Assembly (NCBI GenBank): GCA_910577035.1
Contig: CAJTKW010000050.1
Span: 1 to 29,962, forward strand
From: an uncultured Acetatifactor sp.
Lineage (GTDB): Bacteria; Bacillota; Clostridia; Lachnospirales; Lachnospiraceae
Length of the DNA: 29,962 bases
Direction: 5' to 3'
Below, piece after piece: positions 23,202-29,962 of the stretch. Position 1 is the first letter of the stretch, and each line of letters begins with the position of its first letter. Position numbers and translations under genes: made by a program. Below the pieces are notes generated by a model. It was not told where the DNA came from, ran no database searches, and saw only the letters and a program-made list of their open reading frames with translations.

Positions 23202-26200
23202 TCAGGCTTGATGCTCCGCCGTTTGCGGCGGGGTCTTTGATTTCAGGTTTCTGACCGCGGTGGAAAGCATCAGCTTGATCCTGTTCAATTGGTTCACCTC
23301 GCTGGCACCGGGGTCATAGTCAATGGCCACAATGTTGGAGGCGGGATAGGTCTTCCGCAGGGCTTTGATAACACCCTTGCCCACCACGTGGTTGGGCAGA
23401 CAGCCGAAGGGCTGGGTACATACGATATTGGGTACACCGTCGTGGATCAGCTCTACCATTTCGCCGGTGAGGAACCAGCCTTCCCCTGTCTGGTTGCCGA
23501 TGGAGACGATGGGCTCCGCGAATCCGGCAATCTCCTTGATGGGAGTGGGGGGCGTAAAGTGTCTGCTCTTCTTGAATTCCTTCACGGAGGCGCCCCGTAA
23601 TATATGCTCAATCGCCCAGATTCCCAGTTTGGCGTTGCGGGCGGATTTTTTGCTGGTGCCCAGATTTTCGGCTTTGTATACCTGGTTATAGAAGCAGTAG
23701 AGCATGAAGTCAATCAGGTCAGGTACCACGGCCTCCGCGCCCTCGCTTTCCAGCAGCTCTACCAGGTGATTGTTTCCCGCAGGGGAGAATTTCACCAGAA
23801 TTTCTCCCACAATGCCTACCCGGGGCTTGCGGATGTCCAAAATGGGGATATTGTCAAAGTCCCGAATCATTTCCCGGCAGAGGCGGTTGAATCGGAACAG
23901 GCTGACATGCTTGCCGGAGACAAATTCCCGGGCGGTCTTCAGCCACTTTTCGTGCATGGCGTCCACACTGCCGGGGGTGGCCTCATAGGGGCGCATCCGG
24001 TAAACGCAGCGCATAAAGATGTCGCCGAACTGGGCCCCCATGGCGGCTCTCATCATCATGTCCGCGTTCAGGTGGAAGCCCGGATTGCTCTCGATGCCTG
24101 CCAGATTCAGGGAGATCACGGGAATCTGCTCCATGTCTGCCTTCCGCAGTGCCCGCCGGATGAAGCCCACATAATTGGTGGCCCGGCAGCCGCCGCCGGT
24201 CTGGCTCATAATGATGGCAGTCCTGTTTAAGTCGTATTTGCCGGAAAGCAGGGCCTCCATGATCTGTCCCACTACCAGCAGGGAAGGGTAGCAGGCATCG
24301 TTGTTTACATATCGTAAGCCCATGTCCACGGAATGCTTGTTGTCATTGTCCAGCACTACGAAGTGGTAGCCGCAGGCATTGAAGGCCGGCTCCAGGATCT
24401 GGAAATGAATGGGTGACATTTGAGGGCAGATAATGGTATATTTTTTCCGCATCTCCTCGGTAAAGGGCACCTTGCTGACGGCAGAGGAGCGCAGGGTGCG
24501 CTGCTTTTGTGTTTTCTCCCGTACTCTGATGGCGGAGAGCAGGGAACGGATCCGTATCCTGGCCGCTCCCAGGTTGTTCACTTCATCGATTTTCAGGCAG
24601 GTGTAGATCTTATCCGAGCCGGACAAAATATCGTTTACCTGATCCGTGGTTACGGCATCCAGGCCGCAGCCAAAGGAATTGAGCTGGATCAGATCCAGAT
24701 TCTCGGTGTGCTTCACATAGCTGGCGGCGGCATAGAGCCGGGAATGGTACATCCATTGATCGGAGACGATCAGGGGTCTCTCGGGGACGCCCAAGTGGGC
24801 CACGGAGTCCTCCGTCAGCACTGCCATGTCAAAGGAGGTGATGAGCTCCGGAATTCCGTGATTGATCTCCGGATCCAGGTGGTAAGGGCGTCCGGCCAGG
24901 ACGATGCCCCGTTTGCCGGTATCCTTCAGATATTTCAGGGTTTCCTCCCCCTTTTTCCGAATATCCGCCCGAACCTGGTCCAGTTCCTCCCATGCGGCTT
25001 CTGCGGCGGCCCGGATTTCCCTTGCGGGAAGCTCGGTAAATTCCTTCAGCAGGGCACTGGTTACGGTGTCAATATCCCGGAAGGACATAAAGGGATTCCG
25101 CAGCCGGAAACCGCCGTCGGATATTTCCTCCACATTGTTCTTGATATTTTCGGAATAGGAGGTGACGATGGGGCAGTTGTAGTGGTTGTTTGCTCCCGGC
25201 ACCTCGTCTCTCTCATAAAAGAGCGCAGGGTAGAAGATAAAGTCCACCCCCTGCCTGATCAGCCAGGTCACATGGCCGTGGGCGAGCTTTGCGGGGTAGC
25301 ACTCGGATTCGCTGGGGATGGATTCGATGCCCAGCTCATAAATTTTTCGGTTGGAGCTGGGGGACAGCACCACCCGGAATCCCAGTCTGGTGAAAAAGAC
25401 ATGCCAGAAGGGATAATTTTCATACATATTTAGGACTCTGGGGATGCCTACCGTGCCTCTGGAAGCCTGGGTGGGTTCCAGAGAGGGATAGGAAAAGAGC
25501 CGCTGCAGCTTGTATTCGAAGAGGTTTGGCACATTGCCCGCGTTTTTGCGTCCACCGATTCCCCGTTCGCAGCGGTTGCCGGAGATGAACTGCCGACCGC
25601 CGGAGAATTTGCTGATGGTAAGGCGGCAGTTGTTGGTGCAGCCCTTGCATCTGGCCATGCTGGTCTCATACTGCAGGTCGCAGATTTTCTGATAGGAAAG
25701 CATTTCGCTTTCCTCGCCCTCCACATACCGTTCTCTGGCGATGAGGGCTGCGCCGAAGGCACCCATAATTCCTGCTATGTCCGGGCGTATCGCCTCGCAG
25801 TCCGCGATTTTTTCAAAGCTGCGCAGGACGGCGTCGTTATAAAAGGTTCCGCCCTGTACCACGATATTCCGGCCCAGCTCCGAGGCATCGGATACCTTGA
25901 TAACCTTAAACAGTGCATTTTTGATAACGGAATAGGCCAGTCCGGCGGAAATGTCCGCCACGCTGGCACCTTCCTTCTGGGCCTGTTTCACCTTGGAATT
26001 CATAAATACGGTACAGCGTGTCCCCAGGTCGATGGGGTGCTCCGCAAAGAGAGCGGCCCGGGCAAAGTCCTGCACGCTGTAATTTAAGGATCTGGCAAAG
26101 GTTTCGATAAAGGAGCCGCAGCCCGAAGAGCAGGCTTCGTTGAGCTGTACGCTGTCCACGGTCTGGTCCTTGATCTTGATGCACTTCATGTCCTGGCCGC

Positions 26201-27473
26201 CGATGTCCAGAATGCAGTCTACTTCAGGGTTGAAGAAGGCAGCGGCATAATAATGGGCCACGGTCTCCACTTCGCCGTCGTCCAGCAGGAAGGCAGCCTT
26301 CATCAGGGCTTCGCCGTAGCCGGTGGAGCAGGCGCGGACAATATGCACGTCCTCCGGCAGCAGCCCGTAGATTTCCTTTAAGGAGCGGATCGCCGTCTTC
26401 AAGGGGCTGCCGTCATTGTTGCTGTAAAAGGAATAAAGCAGGGAACCGTCCTGGCCTACCAGAGCAATCTTGGTGGTGGTGCTGCCCGCGTCTATCCCCA
26501 GAAACGCGTTGCCTCTGTAGGAGGCAAGGTCCGCGGTGTTTACATGATGGCGGCGGTGGCGCTCCTGAAATTCGTCATATGCAGCCTGGCCGGTAAACAG
26601 CGGCTCCATGCGTTCCACTTCAAATTCCATTTTTATCTGGCCGGAGAGCTTTGCCGCCATTTCGTCCATGGTGAAGACCACCTTGCCGTCGGTGTTCAGC
26701 GCTGAGCCGATGGCGGCAAAGAGGTGGGAATTATCCGTGTCAATAATGTGTTCTCCGTCCAGCTTCAGAGTGCGGATAAAAGCCGCTTTCAGCTCCGAGA
26801 GAAAGTGCAGGGGGCCGCCCAGGAACGCCACATGTCCTCTGATGGGTTTACCGCAGGCCAGGCCGGAGATGGTCTGGTTTACCACTGCCTGAAAGATGGA
26901 GGCAGCCAGATCTTCCTTGGTGGCGCCCTCGTTGATCAGAGGCTGAATGTCCGTCTTGGCAAACACGCCGCAGCGGGCGGCAATATCATACAGGGATTTG
27001 TAATTTTTGGCATATTCGTTTAAGCCGGCAGCATCCGTCTGGACCAGGGATGCCATCTGGTCAATGAAGGAGCCCGTACCGCCGGCACAGATCCCGTTCA
27101 TTCGCTGTTCTACATTGCCGTCTTCAAAATAGATGATTTTTGCGTCCTCGCCGCCCAGCTCAATGGCAACGTCCGTCCCGGGAGCAAGCTCTCTGAGGGA
27201 GGTGGCGACGGCAATTACCTCCTGGGTAAAAGGAACACCCAGATGGTTTGCCAGGGTCAGCCCCCCGGATCCGGTTATCATGGGGCAGAGGGTCAGGTTA
27301 CCCAGCTGGTTTCGGGCTTTATCTAAAAGTGAGGAAAGAGTTTCCCGGATATTCGCATAATGGCGCTCATAATCGGAAAACAAAATATGATGCTGTGCAT
27401 CCAGTATGGCAATCTTAACTGTAGTGGAACCGATGTCAATGCCAAGAGCGGCAGCATTGTTGGTCATTTCCAT
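23202..27473 (-). CDS. Fused 2-hydroxyacyl-CoA dehydratase activase-like protein (two ASKHA ATPase domains, DUF2229 and HgdB-like part)
   Basis: This 1,423-residue protein has four parts. Two BcrAD/BadFG-type ASKHA ATPase domains come first: about 10-265 (GIDIGSTTVKIAILD, ELGGEDAK) and about 325-585 (GIDAGSTTTKIALVG, DIGGQDMK). Each keeps the cysteine pair that in HgdC-type activators holds one shared 4Fe-4S cluster: C129 with C168, and C448 with C487. A cysteine cluster follows (C609, C612, C616, C634), then a DUF2229 region from about 670 and an HgdB-like region from about 1010 to 1350. Activators use ATP to inject an electron into 2-hydroxyacyl-CoA dehydratases. These giant fusions are common in Clostridia; their substrate is not established. 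AGGAAGG precedes the ATG. No partner dehydratase gene lies nearby. Confidence 0.88.
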   Translation of the reverse strand: MEMTNNAAALGIDIGSTTVKIAILDAQHHILFSDYERHYANIRETLSSLLDKARNQLGNLTLCPMITGSGGLTLANHLGVPFTQEVIAVATSLRELAPGTDVAIELGGEDAKIIYFEDGNVEQRMNGICAGGTGSFIDQMASLVQTDAAGLNEYAKNYKSLYDIAARCGVFAKTDIQPLINEGATKEDLAASIFQAVVNQTISGLACGKPIRGHVAFLGGPLHFLSELKAAFIRTLKLDGEHIIDTDNSHLFAAIGSALNTDGKVVFTMDEMAAKLSGQIKMEFEVERMEPLFTGQAAYDEFQERHRRHHVNTADLASYRGNAFLGIDAGSTTTKIALVGQDGSLLYSFYSNNDGSPLKTAIRSLKEIYGLLPEDVHIVRACSTGYGEALMKAAFLLDDGEVETVAHYYAAAFFNPEVDCILDIGGQDMKCIKIKDQTVDSVQLNEACSSGCGSFIETFARSLNYSVQDFARAALFAEHPIDLGTRCTVFMNSKVKQAQKEGASVADISAGLAYSVIKNALFKVIKVSDASELGRNIVVQGGTFYNDAVLRSFEKIADCEAIRPDIAGIMGAFGAALIARERYVEGEESEMLSYQKICDLQYETSMARCKGCTNNCRLTISKFSGGRQFISGNRCERGIGGRKNAGNVPNLFEYKLQRLFSYPSLEPTQASRGTVGIPRVLNMYENYPFWHVFFTRLGFRVVLSPSSNRKIYELGIESIPSESECYPAKLAHGHVTWLIRQGVDFIFYPALFYERDEVPGANNHYNCPIVTSYSENIKNNVEEISDGGFRLRNPFMSFRDIDTVTSALLKEFTELPAREIRAAAEAAWEELDQVRADIRKKGEETLKYLKDTGKRGIVLAGRPYHLDPEINHGIPELITSFDMAVLTEDSVAHLGVPERPLIVSDQWMYHSRLYAAASYVKHTENLDLIQLNSFGCGLDAVTTDQVNDILSGSDKIYTCLKIDEVNNLGAARIRIRSLLSAIRVREKTQKQRTLRSSAVSKVPFTEEMRKKYTIICPQMSPIHFQILEPAFNACGYHFVVLDNDNKHSVDMGLRYVNNDACYPSLLVVGQIMEALLSGKYDLNRTAIIMSQTGGGCRATNYVGFIRRALRKADMEQIPVISLNLAGIESNPGFHLNADMMMRAAMGAQFGDIFMRCVYRMRPYEATPGSVDAMHEKWLKTAREFVSGKHVSLFRFNRLCREMIRDFDNIPILDIRKPRVGIVGEILVKFSPAGNNHLVELLESEGAEAVVPDLIDFMLYCFYNQVYKAENLGTSKKSARNAKLGIWAIEHILRGASVKEFKKSRHFTPPTPIKEIAGFAEPIVSIGNQTGEGWFLTGEMVELIHDGVPNIVCTQPFGCLPNHVVGKGVIKALRKTYPASNIVAIDYDPGASEVNQLNRIKLMLSTAVRNLKSKTPPQTAEHQA

Positions 27474-27559
27474 TCAGACACGTCCTTCCTGTAAGTGGTT
27501 CTTTAACTGTACTTAAAATGGTTAGGCTGTGTGCGTTACATGATCCGACACACGAAGCT

Positions 27560-27588
27560 ATTATACGACAAGAAAGCTAAAAAAGCAA
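27560..27588 (-). promoter_or_regulatory. Promoter of the dehydratase activase gene
   Basis: On the minus strand TTGCTT (27588-27583), 17 bases, then a perfect TATAAT (27565-27560) lie about 87 bases before the start codon. Confidence 0.55.
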
Positions 27589-27652
27589 CGAACAAAGGAT
27601 ATGAAATGTTTATGAAAATACTGATTTTTCTCTTAAAATTGGAAATGGTTGG

Positions 27653-27681
27653 TTTACTTATAGGGGAGGGCATGATACAAT
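27653..27681 (+). promoter_or_regulatory. Promoter of the rhomboid-like gene
   Basis: TTTACT (27653-27658), 17 bases, then TACAAT (27676-27681) lie 63 bases before the ATG at 27745. Divergent from the activase promoter. Confidence 0.5.
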
Positions 27682-27744
27682 GTATGCGTGAAAGCACCGG
27701 CTTGATGCACGGGCAGAACGATTGCTGAAAGGAACTGAGGTCAT

Positions 27745-28620
27745 ATGGGAAAATGGGAAAAGAAATTCGGAAAATATGCCATTCCGAATTTAACTTATAT
27801 TTTAATCGGGTGCTATGTGGCAGGGTATCTTCTGACCCTGCTGGCACCTTCTTTTATGGGATATTTGACGCTGGACCCCTGGGCGATCCTCCACGGACAG
27901 GTCTGGCGGCTGGTGACCTGGGTCATTTCGCCGCCTTCCTCTCTTGACTTTTTTACGATAATCATGCTGCTGTTCTACTTAAGCCTGGGGACTACCCTGG
28001 AAAAGGTGTGGGGGACGTGGCAGTATAATGTATATATTTTTCTGGGGATTCTGCTGACCATTGTGTCCGGCTTTGTATGTATGGGTGTGCTTTACCTGGG
28101 ATACGGCCCGGAAGGGGCGGCCATTGCCTGCAGGATGGGGGCGGCCCTGTTCAGCACTTACTATATCAACATGTCTATTTTCCTTGCCTATGCGGCCACT
28201 TTCCCCAATGCGGAGGTACTGCTGATGTTTGTGATTCCCGTCAAGGTCAAGTTCCTGGGAGTCATCTACGGGCTTATGCTGGTGTATCAGATGGTGCAGT
28301 ATTATATGGTAGGGAAATCCCAATATGCGGTGTATTGGTTCGGGGTGGCGGCAGTCGCGGCGTCCCTGTTGAATTTCCTGCTTTTCTGGCTGCGGTCCAG
28401 AAGCCATATGCACTTAAGTCCCAGGCAGGTCAAGCGGAAGATGGAGTACAGACAGGACATCCGGCGCAACACAGGATCGAAGATCACAAAGCACAAATGT
28501 GCGATCTGCGGCAGATCCGAGGAGGATGATCCCACGCTGGAATTCCGGTTTTGTTCTAAATGCAACGGGAATTACGAATATTGTCAGAACCATTTGTTTA
28601 CGCATCAACACAGGGTCTGA
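27745..28620 (+). CDS. Rhomboid-like membrane protein with C-terminal zinc-finger tail, probably not a protease
   Basis: The 291-residue protein has about six hydrophobic segments between residues 12 and 225. Rhomboid-like features are the L1-type GQVWRLVTWVISP (about 51-63) after the first helix and FYLSLGTTLEKVWGTWQY (about 77-94). The catalytic GxSG serine motif expected in helix 4 is not seen; the segment reads STYYINMSIFLAYAATFPN. It therefore looks like an inactive, rhomboid-related protein. A basic linker (about 218-245) leads to a cytoplasmic tail with KHKCAICGRS and FCSKCNGNYEYCQNH, a probable zinc-binding domain. It starts behind AAAGGAACTGAGG. A sigma-like gene follows 45 bp later. 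Function unknown. Confidence 0.75.
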   Translation: MGKWEKKFGKYAIPNLTYILIGCYVAGYLLTLLAPSFMGYLTLDPWAILHGQVWRLVTWVISPPSSLDFFTIIMLLFYLSLGTTLEKVWGTWQYNVYIFLGILLTIVSGFVCMGVLYLGYGPEGAAIACRMGAALFSTYYINMSIFLAYAATFPNAEVLLMFVIPVKVKFLGVIYGLMLVYQMVQYYMVGKSQYAVYWFGVAAVAASLLNFLLFWLRSRSHMHLSPRQVKRKMEYRQDIRRNTGSKITKHKCAICGRSEEDDPTLEFRFCSKCNGNYEYCQNHLFTHQHRV

Positions 28621-28665
28621 AGAATTTCTAAGATAACAAAGGACATTTTCCGGATCGGGGGCGGT

Positions 28666-29403
28666 ATGAGTCAGAACAGGGAAATAGTATTTGCGCAGAC
28701 TTTGGAAGCAGTGCGCCGGAAGGCGCGGGAGCAGGGAGGCTGTATCAGCAGGGAGCAGGTCAGGGAGGCGTTCGCCGGCCAGGATTTAAGCGAGGCGCAG
28801 CTGGAGATGGTCTTTGATTATCTGGAAAAGCATCGGGTGGGGATCGGGGAACCGGCGGATCCCGACGAGTACCTGACGGAAGAGGAAAGAAACTATCTGC
28901 AGGATTACATGGATGAAATTGCGGCGCTTCCCGTTTACGGACAGGGAGAGATCGAGGCCTTTACCCTGTCTGCCATGGCGGGAGAGGAGGAAGCGCAGCA
29001 AAAGCTGATTAAGCATTATCTGAAGGATGCGGCGGATATAGCCAGGCTTTATACGGGCCAGGGAGTGTCCCTGGAGGATCTGATCGGAGAGGGCAATCTG
29101 GCCCTTGCTATGGGAGTCAGTATGCTGGGAAGTCTGGAAAAGCCTTCCGAGGCGCCGGGAATGCTGGCAAAGCTGATGATGGACGCTATGGAGGATTATA
29201 TCCGGGAGAATGCCGCAAACGAAAAGACGGATCAAAGGATCGCGGATAAAGTGAACCGGGTGGCGGACAAGGCCAGGGAGCTGGCGGAAGAGCTTCATCG
29301 GAAGGTGACACCGGAGGAGCTGGCAAGGGAGTCCGGGCTTTCCCTGAAGGCGATACAGGATGCCTGCCGGATGAGCGGATATAAAATCGAGGATATTCAA
29401 TGA
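28666..29403 (+). CDS. Sigma-70-like protein lacking region 4
   Basis: The 245-residue protein resembles parts of a primary sigma factor. Residues 20-57 (ISREQVREAF, VFDYLEKHRVGIGE) resemble region 1.1. YLTEEERNYLQDYMDEIAALP (about 66-86) resembles region 1.2. KLIKHYLKDAADIARLY and GVSLEDLIGEGNLALAMGV (about 108-147) resemble regions 2.1-2.2, the core-binding part. Residues 195-240 (VADKARELAEELHRKVTPEELARESGLSLKAIQDACRMSG) resemble region 3. The aromatic-rich 2.3-2.4 part is not evident and region 4, which reads the -35 element, is absent. It may bind RNA polymerase without normal promoter recognition, acting as a regulator; this is inference. The next gene overlaps its stop codon. Confidence 0.75.
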   Translation: MSQNREIVFAQTLEAVRRKAREQGGCISREQVREAFAGQDLSEAQLEMVFDYLEKHRVGIGEPADPDEYLTEEERNYLQDYMDEIAALPVYGQGEIEAFTLSAMAGEEEAQQKLIKHYLKDAADIARLYTGQGVSLEDLIGEGNLALAMGVSMLGSLEKPSEAPGMLAKLMMDAMEDYIRENAANEKTDQRIADKVNRVADKARELAEELHRKVTPEELARESGLSLKAIQDACRMSGYKIEDIQ

Positions 29404-29819
29404 ATCAGACAGTATATGAGGATTATAAATACAGTATGCAGGATACCGGCCGCCTCTATGTAGGTAGCAGGTATACTTTTGCCGAGCTTCTGGAGGCGGA
29501 GGAGGTGTTGTTTAAATTCCGCCTGCTGGTGCAAAAGTATATTCTGCCGGAAGCGGACGGGGAAGATACCCTTGAGACGCATTTATATTATCTGGACTCC
29601 GGGAGTTTCCTGGTCAAGCTTTACAGACAGTTAAAGGCCCGGGTGAAGGTCAATGTGATCGAGGAGCGGAAGGGCCCGTTTGGCAGGGGAAAAAGGGAAT
29701 ATGTGACAAAGCAGCTTTCCGTGGAACAGCTTACGGGAATGACGAAGGAGGAGAAGGAAGCCTGCGGCCTGGTCATCCAGGAGCTGTCCGTGAGCAAGCT
29801 GGCCCTGATGGGGCTATAG
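29400..29819 (+). CDS. Unknown protein coupled to the sigma-like gene
   Basis: A 139-residue soluble protein that I do not recognise. It has an acidic, helical N-terminal half (FAELLEAEEVLFKFRLLVQKYIL) and a more basic middle (RQLKARVKVNVIEERKGPFGRGKREYVTKQLSVEQLTGMTKEEKEACG). There is no membrane segment, signal peptide or cysteine motif. Its ATG overlaps the stop of the sigma-like gene by 4 bp (ATGA), so the two are translationally coupled and probably act together. Confidence 0.7.
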   Translation: MNQTVYEDYKYSMQDTGRLYVGSRYTFAELLEAEEVLFKFRLLVQKYILPEADGEDTLETHLYYLDSGSFLVKLYRQLKARVKVNVIEERKGPFGRGKREYVTKQLSVEQLTGMTKEEKEACGLVIQELSVSKLALMGL

Positions 29820-29838
29820 TGTTCTTCACGGATTGTTT

Positions 29839-29857
29839 GTGCCGGCGCAGCCGGCAC
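29839..29857 (+). terminator. GC-rich hairpin after the last gene
   Basis: GTGCCGGC (29839-29846) and GCCGGCAC (29850-29857) form a perfect 8-bp stem with a GCA loop 20 bases after the stop. No U tract follows directly, so the terminator call is weak. A second possible hairpin lies at 29938-29959 (ATGG-ACGGC with GCCGT-CCAT, one bulge). Confidence 0.4.
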
Positions 29858-29962
29858 TGCCGTCTTTGCCGGCATGTCGGAAAGCAGGATTGTAAGAAAA
29901 TTAACATATAGGTAATTGTTAAATGCATTGCTTTGTAATGGAACGGCACAGCCGTCCATAGG

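Noticed and set aside
27531..27728. A 65-residue open frame between the two divergent promoters
   Set aside because: No ribosome binding site; it overlaps both promoters and the product has no recognisable pattern.

Overview
The window reads as chromosomal DNA of an anaerobic, endospore-forming member of the Clostridia, most likely Lachnospiraceae. Evidence: a gap-pgk-tpiA glycolytic cluster, the sporulation genes gpr, spoIIP and an uninterrupted sigK, a ~1,420-residue fused 2-hydroxyacyl-CoA dehydratase activase, strong GGAGG ribosome binding sites, and a moderately GC-rich backbone broken by two clearly AT-rich inserts. The assignment is inference from gene content; no rRNA or tRNA gene is present.

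Layout. 1-3396: end of gap, then pgk, a MazG-like pyrophosphohydrolase, a small two-helix membrane protein and tpiA, with several strong hairpins in the gaps. 3630-5538: a zinc-ribbon protein and a TPM-domain membrane protein, ending at a bidirectional terminator shared with convergent rpsT (5651-5914, TTG start). 6040-7766: AT-rich insert carrying an RnlA/RnlB-type toxin-antitoxin operon with its own promoter, a possible operator and a terminator; the toxin frame is broken by one base at a GGGAAAA run. 7915-9786: GH20-type glycoside hydrolase. 9855-15975: gpr, spoIIP, lepA, hemW and sigK, all on + and closely spaced. 15999-18158: second AT-rich insert carrying a RloA/RloB (AbiL-like) pair, flanked by two copies of the last 60 bp of sigK. 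18296-21111: an XRE regulator on -, a possible MITE, a 22-bp tandem repeat array, a BtrH-like protein and a truncated, frameshifted XRE remnant. 21197-23127: a soluble chemoreceptor fused to a PilZ domain and a small coiled-coil protein. 23202-27473: the large dehydratase activase on -. 27745-29819: a rhomboid-like membrane protein, a sigma-70-like protein lacking region 4, and a translationally coupled unknown protein.

How it fits together. Most of the window is ordinary backbone: glycolysis, translation (rpsT, lepA), sporulation and heme handling. Two compact anti-phage-type cassettes have been added at gene edges, one beyond the rpsT promoter and one at the 3' end of sigK. The most unusual observations are the sigK 3'-end duplication around RloAB, with no integrase between the copies, and the -1 frame break in the RnlA toxin at a slippery-type heptamer. 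All family names come from motif recognition by eye; no database search was run.
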